A stretch of 64,000 nt of DNA from Flavobacteriales bacterium (GCA_016721005.1 JADKJM010000005.1:310001-374000), one strand, 5' to 3'. Counted from the first letter of the stretch, positions 26,410 through 36,046 are shown. Numbers and translations are program-made. The notes: a model not told the origin generated them from the letters alone.

Positions 26410-27008
26410 TGTCGGTTCGCCTCCGTGGAGGCGCTCTCGTTCTGCCGCCGGATCAGGCGTGCGATCGCCTCCATCATGTCCTGGTTGTACTCCGGCGAGA
26501 GCAGTAGATCCGTCTCCTCGCGTAACCGGATGAGCAACATGTCCTGATAGGCCGTCGGCATGCGGTCCGTCAATCCCCGGCCAAGGCCGAACGTGAAGGT
26601 GCGAAGCCCGATATCCACCGTGCAGAAGCGCAGATAGCGCTTCCGGAGATCGATGCGGTCCTTCCCCTTTTCGCGCGTTACGATCCTCGAATTGAAATAA
26701 TCCCTGGCGCCCGCGCGATCCACTTGGCTCGCGTCCAGGATATCGGAGGCAGGCAGGACCAAGCGATCGCCACCCCGCGTGAGGATCAGCGTCTCCCCGG
26801 TGATCAGGTACGAACCCCGTGTGGTACGATCCCTTGTAACCGCCACCACGAGCATGACAAGCAACAGGGCGAGCAGCCCCGCGAGGATGCGGAAATCATT
26901 CGTGGCCACGCCGGTGAACACACCGGTGAGTACGAGGAACGGCGAAGCGTACAACACCAAGCGGGTGTTGTGCCATTGGCTCCTGGTCCTGTACCGTTTC
27001 TCTCCCAT
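26400..27008 (-). CDS. membrane protein with PH-like cytosolic domain
   Basis: A 202-residue protein. Two adjacent transmembrane helices (LVLYASPFLVLTGVFTGVA and ILAGLLALLLVMLVVAV) are followed by a beta-rich cytosolic part (GSYLITGETLILTRGGDRLVL) resembling bacterial PH domains, then a charged helical tail. Family not firmly recognised, no known role. It lies between tRNA-Leu and the M23 gene. Confidence 0.62.
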   Translation of the reverse strand: MGEKRYRTRSQWHNTRLVLYASPFLVLTGVFTGVATNDFRILAGLLALLLVMLVVAVTRDRTTRGSYLITGETLILTRGGDRLVLPASDILDASQVDRAGARDYFNSRIVTREKGKDRIDLRKRYLRFCTVDIGLRTFTFGLGRGLTDRMPTAYQDMLLIRLREETDLLLSPEYNQDMMEAIARLIRRQNESASTEANRHQL

Positions 27009-27073
27009 GATCCTTCGCGCACTCGTTCAAGCCGGGCGCCAAAACAAAGAGCGGCCTTTCGACCGCCCTGAAG

Positions 27074-27157
27074 TACCGGAGAAGGGACTCGAACCCTTAC
27101 AACCTTACGGTCACACGCCCCTGAAACGTGCGCGTCTACCAATTCCGCCACTCCGGT
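27074..27157 (-). tRNA. tRNA-Leu (CAG)
   Basis: An 84-nt class II tRNA with a 7-bp acceptor (ACCGGAG/CTCCGGT), GGCGGAATTGGTAGACGCG D-arm, anticodon loop TTCAGGG (CAG), a variable arm and GGGTTCGAGTCCC T-arm. Discriminator A; CCA is not encoded. A perfect -7 box TATATTTG lies at 27189-27196, 31 nt upstream. Confidence 0.95.
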
Positions 27158-27188
27158 AGGGTGGTCCTTTCTTCATTTACAGGGGGCG

Positions 27189-27196
27189 CAAATATA
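27189..27196 (-). promoter_or_regulatory. -7 box TATATTTG of tRNA-Leu
   Basis: Perfect consensus on the minus strand, 31 nt from the first base of the tRNA. Confidence 0.7.
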
Positions 27197-27257
27197 GGTG
27201 CCCGCGTGAAGTGCCTACACGATCGTGAAGCCGTGCGGTACGGTTACCTTGCTCACG

Positions 27258-27779
27258 ATGGCACCCCACGAGCGCATCTTCAAAAGCATGGCGGATGGTC
27301 GGCCGATCGTTCTGCTGGACCATGTGCGTGCCCTGATGCGCGACCGCGATGACGTGGAGGTCCATGTGGGTTGCGACAGCCACAACCACGGCCGCCATAC
27401 GGTGTACGCGACCACCGTGGTGTTACGGTACCACAGGAACGGGGCCCAAGTGGTGTACCACCGCGAGAAGAGCGCGAAGGTGGACGATCTATGGACGCGG
27501 CTCTGGGGTGAAGTGGAGCGGAGCCTTATGACTGCGGAACTGCTGCGCGAAGAAGGGCATATCCGGGTGCATCGGATCGACATGGACCTGAACAGCGATG
27601 CGCGCTATGCTTCGAACAAGTTGCACATGGCCGCAGTCGGATTCGTGCGCGCGCATGGGTTCGAACCCATGACCAAACCGGATCTGCTCATTGCCAGTTG
27701 GGCCGCCAACGTGCTGTGCAACGGAGCAGGCGCGAAGCACGAAGCCCCCGTCCCGCTAGGCGGAACAGGGGCGACGTGA
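27258..27779 (+). CDS. YkuK-type RNase H-like protein (DUF458)
   Basis: A 173-residue protein. VEVHVGCDSHNHGRHTVYATTVVLRY and HRIDMDLNSDARYASNKLHMAAVGFV match the RNase H-like YkuK/DUF458 family, whose acidic residues (D in GCDSH, D in IDMDLN) suggest a nuclease-like site. The start at 27258 follows a TACCTTGC box by 5 nt; a GTG at 27225 would place the box inside the gene. The last 20 residues (AKHEAPVPLGGTGAT) are low-complexity. Confidence 0.8.
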   Translation: MAPHERIFKSMADGRPIVLLDHVRALMRDRDDVEVHVGCDSHNHGRHTVYATTVVLRYHRNGAQVVYHREKSAKVDDLWTRLWGEVERSLMTAELLREEGHIRVHRIDMDLNSDARYASNKLHMAAVGFVRAHGFEPMTKPDLLIASWAANVLCNGAGAKHEAPVPLGGTGAT

Positions 27780-27884
27780 CTCTTCAGACTGACCTTTGAA
27801 CTACTTGGACAGGCGGTTGAACGCGCCTTCTCCATGCTTGGTTTCGATCCCTGATAAATAGATGTCCTTCTCGGCCGAAGAATG

Positions 27885-27912
27885 AAAAAGGGCGACCTGG
27901 GCCGCCCTTTTT
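27885..27912. terminator. bidirectional hairpin terminator
   Basis: Perfect 10-bp arms (aaaaagggcg and complement), 8-nt loop, A- and T-tracts, between the convergent YkuK-like and DPP III-like genes. Confidence 0.85.
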
Positions 27913-27928
27913 CCGATGGAGTTCACGA

Positions 27929-29965
27929 TCAATTCTCGTCCGGCAGGAAACTATGGTGGTCCGCGTAGCGCAGCATCTGGCCCAGATAGTCCTTCGGATA
28001 GGTCACGCGCACATCGGTGATGTTGCCGTTGGCATCCGTTACGGCCTCCATCTCCGGCTGGATGAAACCTGCATACGGCGCGGTCTTGATCTTCTCCGCC
28101 CGCTTGAGGATCTGCGCGTGCAGGATCGGATCGACCTTCACGCCGTAGGTCTCCACCAAGGCCTTGCCGGCCGCGTAGTCGCCTTGGCTCTTGATCCGCT
28201 GTACCTCCCGCAGCAGATCCCCGAACAGGATACGCAGCTTGTCGTAGTCGCGGATGTCGTAGTAGGTATCGCCATTGCGCTCCACTTTCACGATCACGCT
28301 ATCGGCCTTGCCCTTCTCATACACCCAAGCGCTCACCCACATCCGGTTGCGCATGTGGGCCTCCTCCACATCCTTGCCCGGCTTCAGGCGGCGCAGTTGC
28401 ACCAGCAGGCCATTGCGGATGTATGAATCGTACTCCGCCATACCGACCTCCACGCTCGGCATCACGCCGATATCGATCAGCTTCTTGTCCAGCAAGTAGT
28501 AAAGGGCCACCAGGTCCGCGCGTCCCTCTTCCAAGGTGCTCGCGTAGTTCTTCAAGGTGATGTCGGTACCTGCCACGCCCTTCTCCAACTTTCCACTGGC
28601 GTGTCCCACCACTTCATGCAGCGCAGTGTGCAGCTTGCCGGAAAGCACGCCGTACTTCTTCGCCAAGGCGATCTCGGTGCTGTCATTGCAGAAGACCTCC
28701 AAGCTGCTGGTGCCGCTGCTCTTCTCGTAGGCATCGCTGATGTTGCCTAAGCTTACGCTCTTGCTGCCGTATTCGGCACGGATCCAATCCGCGTTCGGGA
28801 GGTTCACGCCGATGGGTGTGCTCGGCGCGGCGTCACCAGCCTCACCCACGGTATTGATGAAGCGGTAGGTGATGCCGACCACGTTCTCCTTTTTGTGCTG
28901 CGGGAGCAAGGGGCTGTTGTCCTCGAACCATTGTGCGTTCTCCATGATCACGCTCATGGCGCGTGAGGCTTCGGGATCGTTCACCTCGATGCACGCCTCG
29001 TAGCTGCCCCGCTTGCCCATGGGGTCGTTGTACACCTCCACGAAACCGAGGATGTAATCCACGGTGCTCTTGGTATCCTTCACCCACGCCACGTTGAAGT
29101 CGTCCCAGGTCTTCAGGTCGCCGGTGCGGTAGAACTTGATCAGCAGTTCGAGCGCGGCTTTCTGTTCCGGACTTTCGGCCACGCCGACCGCCTTCTCAAG
29201 CCACTTCACGCTTTCGGCCAAGGCCGCGCCGTACATGCCATCCACTTTGTACACCTGCTCCACCAACTGGCCGTCCTTACCGCGAACGAGCTTGCTGTTG
29301 ATCCCATAGCTCAAGGGCCGCGGGTCATCAGCCTTCTCCATGCGGGCGTAGAACTGCTCCACCTCCTTCTCATTCACATCCACCCCATAGAAGTTCACCG
29401 CGCTGGCCAGAACGAGGTCCTTGCTCGCATCCAGACTCACCTTCTTCGCATCCACGGTGGGATCGAAAATGGCGGCGAGCACCTCCGGGGCCAATGCGCC
29501 ACCGGCTTCCTTCAGCGTGGCTTCGAACCAAGGCTGCGTGAACTCCGGGGTGTGCTTGTCCATACTATAGTGGTGATGGATGCCACTGCTGAAGAAGACC
29601 TGCTTCGCGTAGACCGCGAAGGCATCCCACTCCTTTCCACCGGTGCCTTCCTTGTGGTTGCGCAGGATCAACTCCAAAGCGCGGCGGATCTTCAGGTTGT
29701 ACCGGTAGTTCTGGTCCCACATGATGTCGCGCCCGGCGAGGCCGGCCATGTTCAGGTAGTAGCACAACTGCTTCTGTTGTAGGCTGAGTTGATCCCAACC
29801 GGGGATCTGGTACCGCAACACGCGGATGTCCGCGAACTGGTCCGCCTCCCACTGGAAGGTGTCCACAGCCGCACTGTCGGACTTGGTGGTGACCTCACCA
29901 TCGCCGTGGCCACCACAGGCGGCGAGGAATGGAAGGAGCAACGAGGCGCAAAGGAGCTTGTACAT
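27929..29965 (-). CDS. dipeptidyl-peptidase III-like zinc peptidase (M49), lipoprotein
   Basis: A 678-residue lipoprotein: lipobox LAACGG at about residue 17. The M49 zinc site is HEVVGH (HExxGH, with one residue between the Glu pair and the second His fewer than in eukaryotic DPP III) and the third ligand Glu is in STLEEGRADLVALYYL. Dipeptidyl-peptidase III removes N-terminal dipeptides; the lipoprotein form would act in the periplasm on imported or envelope peptides. A TATATTCG box lies 35 nt upstream. Confidence 0.88.
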   Translation of the reverse strand: MYKLLCASLLLPFLAACGGHGDGEVTTKSDSAAVDTFQWEADQFADIRVLRYQIPGWDQLSLQQKQLCYYLNMAGLAGRDIMWDQNYRYNLKIRRALELILRNHKEGTGGKEWDAFAVYAKQVFFSSGIHHHYSMDKHTPEFTQPWFEATLKEAGGALAPEVLAAIFDPTVDAKKVSLDASKDLVLASAVNFYGVDVNEKEVEQFYARMEKADDPRPLSYGINSKLVRGKDGQLVEQVYKVDGMYGAALAESVKWLEKAVGVAESPEQKAALELLIKFYRTGDLKTWDDFNVAWVKDTKSTVDYILGFVEVYNDPMGKRGSYEACIEVNDPEASRAMSVIMENAQWFEDNSPLLPQHKKENVVGITYRFINTVGEAGDAAPSTPIGVNLPNADWIRAEYGSKSVSLGNISDAYEKSSGTSSLEVFCNDSTEIALAKKYGVLSGKLHTALHEVVGHASGKLEKGVAGTDITLKNYASTLEEGRADLVALYYLLDKKLIDIGVMPSVEVGMAEYDSYIRNGLLVQLRRLKPGKDVEEAHMRNRMWVSAWVYEKGKADSVIVKVERNGDTYYDIRDYDKLRILFGDLLREVQRIKSQGDYAAGKALVETYGVKVDPILHAQILKRAEKIKTAPYAGFIQPEMEAVTDANGNITDVRVTYPKDYLGQMLRYADHHSFLPDEN

Positions 29966-30000
29966 GATGTGAGTGTCCCGGGACTTGTCCGGAAGGACGG

Positions 30001-30008
30001 CGAATATA
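30001..30008 (-). promoter_or_regulatory. -7 box TATATTCG of the M49 peptidase
   Basis: 7 of 8 match to TAnnTTTG on the minus strand, leaving a 5' leader of roughly 30 nt. Confidence 0.6.
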
Positions 30009-30084
30009 ACCGGGCTATTCCATGAACATCGGTCCTCGCCGACGGAAGCCGCTCCTGCACCGTCCGGCCCTACGCCGCGGATGC

Positions 30085-30561
30085 CTAATTCTTCTTGACC
30101 TCCACAGGCACGGACATGCGTGCCTTGGCGCGCTCCACCAATCGCTTCATGCGGTGGTAGGCGGTGAGCTGCTTGTTATAGCGCTTCAGGTCGGTGTCAT
30201 CGAGCTGCTCCACATGCTGCAGGTCCATCTTGTCGGCCAGATCGTTCAGTTTGACGCGAATGGCGAGGTTGTTCTCCACCACGCGGTCGATGTATTGCTC
30301 GTAGGTCTCCTCGGGCCTGCGGCTGATCACATCGAGGGCCTTCACCACGCGCGGGGAGAATCCTTTCTTCTCGATCTCGTCCAAAGTAAGTTCGGAGCGC
30401 TCCAACACATCGTGTAACGCACCCAACACCTGCTCATCGAAATCCTGTCCGCGCATCATCACGCGCATCACGTGCAGGATGTAAGGCTTACCGGACCGGT
30501 CCGTTTGGCCTTTGTGCACTTTGGCCGCCAAGCGGATGGCGGTCTCCAACAGATGTTCCAT
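30085..30561 (-). CDS. single-domain HD hydrolase, possibly a small alarmone hydrolase
   Basis: A 158-residue HD-domain protein that resembles the hydrolase domain of RelA/SpoT: AAKVHKGQTDRSGKPYILHVMRVM, the HD pair in LGALHDVLERSELT, and VKLNDLADKMDL. There is no synthetase, TGS or ACT domain, and the length fits Mesh1-type ppGpp hydrolases. The substrate is inference; other HD hydrolases are possible. Confidence 0.78.
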   Translation of the reverse strand: MEHLLETAIRLAAKVHKGQTDRSGKPYILHVMRVMMRGQDFDEQVLGALHDVLERSELTLDEIEKKGFSPRVVKALDVISRRPEETYEQYIDRVVENNLAIRVKLNDLADKMDLQHVEQLDDTDLKRYNKQLTAYHRMKRLVERAKARMSVPVEVKKN

Positions 30562-30646
30562 GCGATGGGAAAAGGGTTTGGCCCGGATGGCGAGTATCAG
30601 TCCTCGGTGGTCCGCAAGATAGTTGTCCGTTCGCCCCCTGAAAAGA

Positions 30647-30676
30647 CGGAGCCCCTTCGTTTCCGAAGAGGCTCCG
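30647..30676. terminator. hairpin terminator
   Basis: Thirteen-bp stem with one mismatch (cggagccccttcg) and a 4-nt TTTC loop, 18 nt downstream of the stop of the large minus-strand T9SS gene. Confidence 0.65.
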
Positions 30677-30694
30677 ATCCTGAATGTGGTGTGA

Positions 30695-32262
30695 TCAGCG
30701 GATCAGCGGCACCCGCATGATCGCGTGATCGGTGCCGTGGGTCAGGCGTACGAACCAGATCCCGGTGGACAAGCCTTCCGCAGGGATGGTGGTGCGCGAA
30801 GAGGACAAGCGGCGCTGTACGAACACCCGGCCCGTGGCATCGAGCAGTTCAAGTTGAACCTGTTCGTTCGCTGGATAGACGTGCTCCACCACGATGCCTT
30901 GGGGCGTGACCCATGCGCGGTTCGACGCGGCGGCGATGCTCGCGACGGAAGTGCTCACTTCCACCGTGATGTTGTGGCTCACGCTGGCGATGCATGTGCC
31001 ATCATCAATGGTCAACGTCACCGCGTAGGTGCCGGGCGCGTTCCAACTGTAGCTCGGCGCTTGCTCATCCGAAATGGCACCATCGCCGAACTCCCAGAAG
31101 GAGGTTCCTTCCTCGAAGGTGTTCGAGAACTGCACCGGGTTGTTCACCAATACCGTGGTGTTGTCCGAACCGAACTCGGCCACCGGTCCGCTCTCCGCGA
31201 TCACAAAGGCATCGCTCGTCCAGTTGCAGCCGTGTGCATCGGTCACCGTGACCACGTACGAACCAGCACCGGCCATCAGATCCTCGGTGGTCGTGTTGTT
31301 GGCATCGCTCCAGGCGTACGAGAAAGGACCGACGCCACCCATCACGAGCAGATCCACCGATCCGTCGGTGCTTGCTGCGCAGGTCGCGTTGTCCACGATC
31401 CCCGCAGCCTCCAGTTCGAAGGGCGCGTTGATGGTGAAGCCCGTTCCGAGATCACCGCACACACCGGTGGAACCGACGCGCACGTAGTAGGTACCCGAGC
31501 TCAGGCCGGTGATCGCGGTCTCACCGCTCACACCTTCCTGCAATAAGAGCACACCGCCGTCATCGCTCCAGGTCACGTCCGCAGCAGCGCCAGTTACGTT
31601 CACAGTGGCCATTCCATCCGCAACGGTTCCGCACAAGGGATCCATCACGTTCAGCGGCAGCGGTGCCGTGGCATGCAGGATGAAACGACCGACGGTCTCG
31701 TCATCGGCCGCATCGATGGTGAAGCTGTACGTGGCACTGCCCACCAACGGGGTGATGATGCCGGTGGCCAGATCCTCCAACGTGATGCAGGTCAAGCCGA
31801 TCTCACCGGCCTGTAGCACCGTGAGGGTATAGGTACCGCTCACGGCCACGTTCACGCTCACCGGAATGCTCATCGCTTGGTCGAGCGCGCCGTAGCCGTT
31901 GATGGCGATGGCCATGCCATCCACGAGCGTCGCCACTTGCGGGGCATCGTCCTCGGCGAAGACGTACTTGATCGCATCGGCCGCATCGAAGCCGGGGGTT
32001 CCTTCGTGGAAGACCACCATGGCCTCATCACTGAAGCTGTTGATGCCGCTGGTGAGCTGGATGCGCAGCGCAGGGTTGACCGCTTGGACGGAGCCGCCGA
32101 ACAAGCCGCCACTGTTGTCGTTGATCTTGGCGCTCTCGCTCACTGTGGTGGTGCCCGGTGTGCCGGTGGTCTGCATCCAGAAGCCTTGGCCGCTCTGGAG
32201 GATGTTGGTGGCACCGTTCGTTCCCGGCAATGCACCGTCCGCACTGATGTCATAGATACGCC
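30695..32262 (-). CDS. T9SS cargo protein, C-terminal part of a frameshifted gene
   Basis: About 520 residues in frame up to a frameshift near 32258-32266, where GNMG continues as RIYDISADGAL in another frame. Contents: a YDISADGALPGTNGA adhesin-like region, a PKD domain (FSNTFEEGTSFWEFGDG and PGTYAVTLTIDDG), and a C-terminal T9SS type A sorting domain (PANEQVQLELLDATGRVFV to DHAIMRVPLIR). Same build as the intact cargo at 36445-40251. The single-nt shift in an otherwise clean frame looks more like an assembly error than decay. Confidence 0.72.
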
Positions 32263-34179
32263 CATGTTGCCGGTGGCCGGGTTGTAGATGTGTACATAGT
32301 CCTCCACGTTCGCGCCGCGGGAGATCTGGTCGAAGCGGATCGCGCTGGGCAAGGGGTTGCTCACCAGGTTCCAGCCATCCACCGCCGGCGTGCTGGCACC
32401 GGTCCACGTCAGCGGGATGGGGATCGGCGTGGTGGCGATGTACGGTGCGCCGCTTCCCAGATCAACAATGAAGGCCGCCGTTCCACCGAGCGCATCACCA
32501 CACCACACCGAGAAGCCTTGGCACTGTGCAAGGGATTGCGCACTGCCGCTCACCCCTACGAGGCCGTCCTTCTGCAATGGACCCGGATCGGTCTCGTTGT
32601 AATAACGCACGCTCGGCCACAGGATGTTGCTGCCGGGAGGACTGTCGAAGTTCGGGAACTGTGAACCTGGATAGCCGGCGGTGATGAAATCATCCTGCCA
32701 GTTGGCCACGGTGCGGCCACCGATCGCACTGCCGAACAAGCGCCAGCGCGTAGCGCCGGCGGGGATGTACCGCTCGATCTTCATGTTGCCGGTGTAGGTG
32801 GCACTCGTGATCTCGCCCAAGCGGCCGGTGTGCGTGGCATCGCTGCGCAGCACCACTTGGTTGCCGGTGCAGTTGAAGTTGCCGGTGTTCAATTGCAGGG
32901 TGCCGAAGAATTCCAAGGTGCCCGTGACCGTAGTGCCCAGTGGTGTGTTCACCGTAAGGTCGAACAAGGTGGTGGCGCTGGCCACGGTCACCGTGGTGGC
33001 GGCGGCATTGTCCAACACCACTTCACTGTCGGTGGCGCCGCTCATGGTGCCGTTCACCGCGAGTGCGGTTCCGCTTACGGTGAGTTGGTTCGCAGCCAAG
33101 GCGAGCGTCCCGCCCACATCCACGGTACACAGGTTCACGCGTGTATCCGCATCAATGGTGACCACATCCGGGCTCTGCACCACCATGCTGGTGAAGCGGC
33201 TGAAGGTGGCCGGACCGGCGGTGCCGCTCGGGGTCTGGCTCCAGATGGGGTTGCCCACCACGTCGGTGCTGCGGCTGTAATAGGTGGTGTTGCAACGGTC
33301 TCCGGTCACTTGGATGTCGTCGATGTTCCACACCTCATTCGCGTTGTCGTTATCCGACACTACGCGCAGATCGATGGTGTTGGTGCCGTTCGGGATCGTG
33401 ATGTTGATCGTCGCGTAGCCGTTGGTGATGTTCCCGCCAGCCGCTGGGCCGAAGGTGGCCGGTGTGCCTGCGGTGGTACTCGCCACGCCCGTGGAACCGT
33501 ACCCGTAGCGTGCATTGCTGTTGCCGGTCACCGTGATGTCCGCGCTGATGGGATAGGTGCCGCCATTCAGCGCCACGTACACCCGCACTTCATCCGGGGT
33601 ATCCAATCCGTTGGTGCCATTCACCGAGGTGCCAGAGACACGCAACTGCACCACCGTGTTCGAGTAGCCGCTCACATCCACGTTGCCGAGTTCGAGGGTC
33701 TGTGGCGTGAGGCTCACCTGCCAAGAGGTGGTGCCGCTCAGGATCCGCTGGCTTGCTGGGGTATCGGTGCCGCCGGTGGCGGTGCTGATACCAGCCGGTG
33801 TCAAAGTGATCGGCCACGTATCGCTTCCCAACCCATCGAAGGCTTGGCGTGCGATCACCTCACCTATCACGGCCTCGTTGTCCGTAACGGTAAGGGTATG
33901 CGTGTCCGGCGTACCGATGGTCGCGCAGGAGCCGCCCGCCAGGTTCTGCAAGGGGAAGGTGAGCACCGCGTTCCCATCGCATTCCGCGTCATCGGTCACG
34001 GTGAGGGTCGCGCTTGATCGGCGTGCTGAGTCCCCATGGGAAGCTGAGCGTCTGGGTGGTGAAGCCATTGATGCGTGCAGCGCTGCCCGAGACCAATACC
34101 AGATCCACCCTGGTGGCCTGGCACCGCTCGGGTCGGTGAGGTTCACGGTGATGCTCGTGGTGCCTACCCCCTCGCTCAC
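32140..34179 (-). CDS. T9SS cargo protein, middle part of a frameshifted gene
   Basis: An open frame of up to 679 codons holding the middle of the same cargo: a Calx-beta/lamin-like stretch (VGTTSITVNLTDPSG, then SATLTVTDDAECDG), a lectin-like region (WPITLTPAGIST), repeats shared with the paralogue at 36445 (TRWRLFGSAIGGRTVANWQDD) and NVEDYVHIYNPATGNMG at its 3' limit. The true end is near 32263. The stretch around PPGWIWYWSRAALHASM at about 34130-34020 is off-frame; another frame there gives the more plausible VDLVLVSGSAARINGFTTQT. Confidence 0.65.
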   Translation of the reverse strand: MSEGVGTTSITVNLTDPSGARPPGWIWYWSRAALHASMASPPRRSASHGDSARRSSATLTVTDDAECDGNAVLTFPLQNLAGGSCATIGTPDTHTLTVTDNEAVIGEVIARQAFDGLGSDTWPITLTPAGISTATGGTDTPASQRILSGTTSWQVSLTPQTLELGNVDVSGYSNTVVQLRVSGTSVNGTNGLDTPDEVRVYVALNGGTYPISADITVTGNSNARYGYGSTGVASTTAGTPATFGPAAGGNITNGYATINITIPNGTNTIDLRVVSDNDNANEVWNIDDIQVTGDRCNTTYYSRSTDVVGNPIWSQTPSGTAGPATFSRFTSMVVQSPDVVTIDADTRVNLCTVDVGGTLALAANQLTVSGTALAVNGTMSGATDSEVVLDNAAATTVTVASATTLFDLTVNTPLGTTVTGTLEFFGTLQLNTGNFNCTGNQVVLRSDATHTGRLGEITSATYTGNMKIERYIPAGATRWRLFGSAIGGRTVANWQDDFITAGYPGSQFPNFDSPPGSNILWPSVRYYNETDPGPLQKDGLVGVSGSAQSLAQCQGFSVWCGDALGGTAAFIVDLGSGAPYIATTPIPIPLTWTGASTPAVDGWNLVSNPLPSAIRFDQISRGANVEDYVHIYNPATGNMGVSMTSVRTVHCRERTVPPTSSRAAKASGCRPPAHRAPPQ

Positions 34180-34833
34180 CGTGGCTGGCCGCGGTGAGTC
34201 GAAGAAGACGTATTGGCTGCCGCCGCCTCTACCGGTCCACCATCAACATGATGTCATCCATACGGCCCAAAGGGGTCAAGCTCAGTTCGTCCACCCCAAC
34301 CACAAGTTGCGGCCGCAGGGATCGTCTGTTCCAGCGACAACATCCTGAAGCGCACTAATCCCCGAAAGAGCGATCTGGGTTTGAGCAGTACCATTTGTCG
34401 GGCTCGTTGTGTAGCTGATCGCCGAACCCATATTCACCCCAGCTGTCGAGAAACCGTCCAAGCTATACTGCCATTGGAAGGCATTCGGCCCTGCGCTGGA
34501 CCGGCGGAAGTTCACATCCAGCGTGGAAAGCGACACCTTGAATCCTGCTTGCGCCGAAACGGTGACTTCCCTCGTTCGAGAACCCGTGTAGCAAGCCGAC
34601 GAAGTGTCAGGTCCGCCGTTGCACTATACCTGTTGCCCAAAGGGAAGCATAGATGCCCGCCCCGGAATTCAGGGAGGTATTCGTTGGCCGCAGTGGTTGC
34701 GGAATTGACCGGTGGCCATGTTGCCCGCAGAAGATTGAACTCCTGACATCCAGATCTGCGCTTGCGCAGAAACGGAACCAAGAGCAAGAGCTGTGAAAAG
34801 AAATGCAGCACGGATCATAGAGAATAATTTCAT
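34180..34833 (-). pseudogene. N-terminal part of the T9SS cargo gene, several frameshifts
   Basis: The start MKLFSMIRAAFLFTALALGS at 34833, with a signal peptide ending VSAQAQ, is followed by the sense frame in at least four pieces: IWMSGVQSSAGNMATGQF, then CYTGSRTREVTVSAQAGF and VSLSTLDVNFRRSSAGPNAF, then VVGVDELSLTPLGRMDDIM, then GGGSQYVFFDSPRPATVSEG. Joining them needs about five single-base corrections in 650 bp. A TATTTTGC box lies at 34888-34895. Real decay and low-coverage sequence are both possible. Confidence 0.65.
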
Positions 34834-35166
34834 CAGAGGAGCGGTTTTAGGAACCGCCGGGCAGGCGGTGGTCTTCGTTAGGGGAGCGCAAAATACGGAT
34901 CCCGGGCATGCCACAAGGGACACGGCGGGTCAGGTTATGCACGGCGCGGTACCGGATCACCGGTTTTCCGTGTCCGGGCCGACCCTTTCCATGTGTGCCC
35001 AGCGGCCATGTACACGCAGGCAGGCGCTGGGTATTTGTGGAAAACCCGGAATACAAGATCCTTTCTTCGCAAGGCTCTTCCGTACAGGAAGGTCAAGCAG
35101 CCCGGAGCCATACACCCGCGTACCGATCATTTCCAGCCCTGCGTTGAGCCAGAACACATGCCCCTC
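34834..35166. other. 333-bp gap, promoter region only
   Basis: It contains the likely -7 box of the T9SS cargo gene (34888-34895, minus) and no credible frame on either strand. I see nothing else in it. Confidence 0.45.
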
Positions 35167-35820
35167 CTACTTGTACCAATCCTCCAAGCGTACTTCGATG
35201 CCTTTGTCGCCGGCATTCACCAGCGCCTTGAAGCGCTTCACATCGCTGAGGCCTCCGGTGCCGCGGTAGTGGTACGGATAGACCACTTTCGGTTTGAAGG
35301 CGAGCACCCCGCTGGCGGCGGCATCCACCGTCATGGTGTAGGGCAGGTTCATGCACACAAAGGCGACGTCGATGTGCTGCAAGGCGCGCATCTCGGGGGT
35401 GTCCTCGGTATCGCCGGAGATGTAGAAGCGCTCCTCGCCGAAGGTGAGGACGTAGCCGTTGCCCCGACCCATGGGGTGGCGCGGATCGTTCGGATCGGGC
35501 ATGTTGTACATGGGAATGGCCTCGATGCCGATGCCGAGCAACTCTTTTGACTCGCCGTTCGCCATCACCGTACAGCGCTTCCGCAGGTCGTCGGGCAACA
35601 GGTCCGCCACCGCTTTCGGTGCGACGATGAGGGCCTTGCTGAGGTCAAGTTCCGCCAAGGTCTTCAGGTCCATGTGATCGCCGTGGATGTCGGTGATCAC
35701 GATCAGGTCCGGCGCTTTGTAGGTCGCGAAGCGCTGGGCGCCATCATGCGGATCCACGAACACGGTGCGGCCGCTCCACTCCAGCACTATGGCACTGTGA
35801 TGCACCGGATGAATGGACAC
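35167..35820 (-). CDS. MBL-fold metal-dependent hydrolase (UPF0173-like)
   Basis: A 217-residue metallo-beta-lactamase-fold protein. The metal site is ITDIHGDHMD (HxHxDH with Asp before HGDH), followed by FYISGDTEDTPEM and the distal His in YPYHYRGTGG. No substrate can be named. It starts with GTG one nucleotide after the stop of a 37-codon frame that carries the promoter, so the two are probably one transcript. Confidence 0.85.
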   Translation of the reverse strand: MSIHPVHHSAIVLEWSGRTVFVDPHDGAQRFATYKAPDLIVITDIHGDHMDLKTLAELDLSKALIVAPKAVADLLPDDLRKRCTVMANGESKELLGIGIEAIPMYNMPDPNDPRHPMGRGNGYVLTFGEERFYISGDTEDTPEMRALQHIDVAFVCMNLPYTMTVDAAASGVLAFKPKVVYPYHYRGTGGLSDVKRFKALVNAGDKGIEVRLEDWYK

Positions 35821-35821
35821 G

Positions 35822-35935
35822 TTACTCGACGCACTCCCGGGTGGACAATTGGGGGATCTTCAAGGTCTTTTCCGGGGTGGCTAGGGACATTCCGAAAGTC
35901 ACGGCGGCTACGGGCAACAGGAGGATCGGGCGCAT
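35822..35935 (-). CDS. small signal-peptide-like protein upstream of the MBL hydrolase
   Basis: A 37-residue frame, MRPILLLPVAAVTFGMSLA then TPEKTLKIPQLSTRECVE. Its N-terminus looks like a signal peptide or a membrane anchor. A TACTTTCG box lies 4 nt before its ATG, and its stop is 1 nt before the GTG of the hydrolase. It could be a genuine secreted micro-protein, or an upstream frame that couples translation of the hydrolase. Confidence 0.5.
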   Translation of the reverse strand: MRPILLLPVAAVTFGMSLATPEKTLKIPQLSTRECVE

Positions 35936-35939
35936 CTGC

Positions 35940-35947
35940 CGAAAGTA
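35940..35947 (-). promoter_or_regulatory. -7 box TACTTTCG
   Basis: Same variant as the boxes at 2669, 13202, 53724 and 60677; it ends 4 nt before the ATG of the 37-codon frame. Confidence 0.6.
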
Positions 35948-36046
35948 ATCCACATGCTGAATGTGATGAGAATACGTGGCTCATGGGGCAACCTCGGCCC
36001 AAAGGCCGCGTCAACCCCTCGAAAACGTCGTCTTACCACGCACCTC

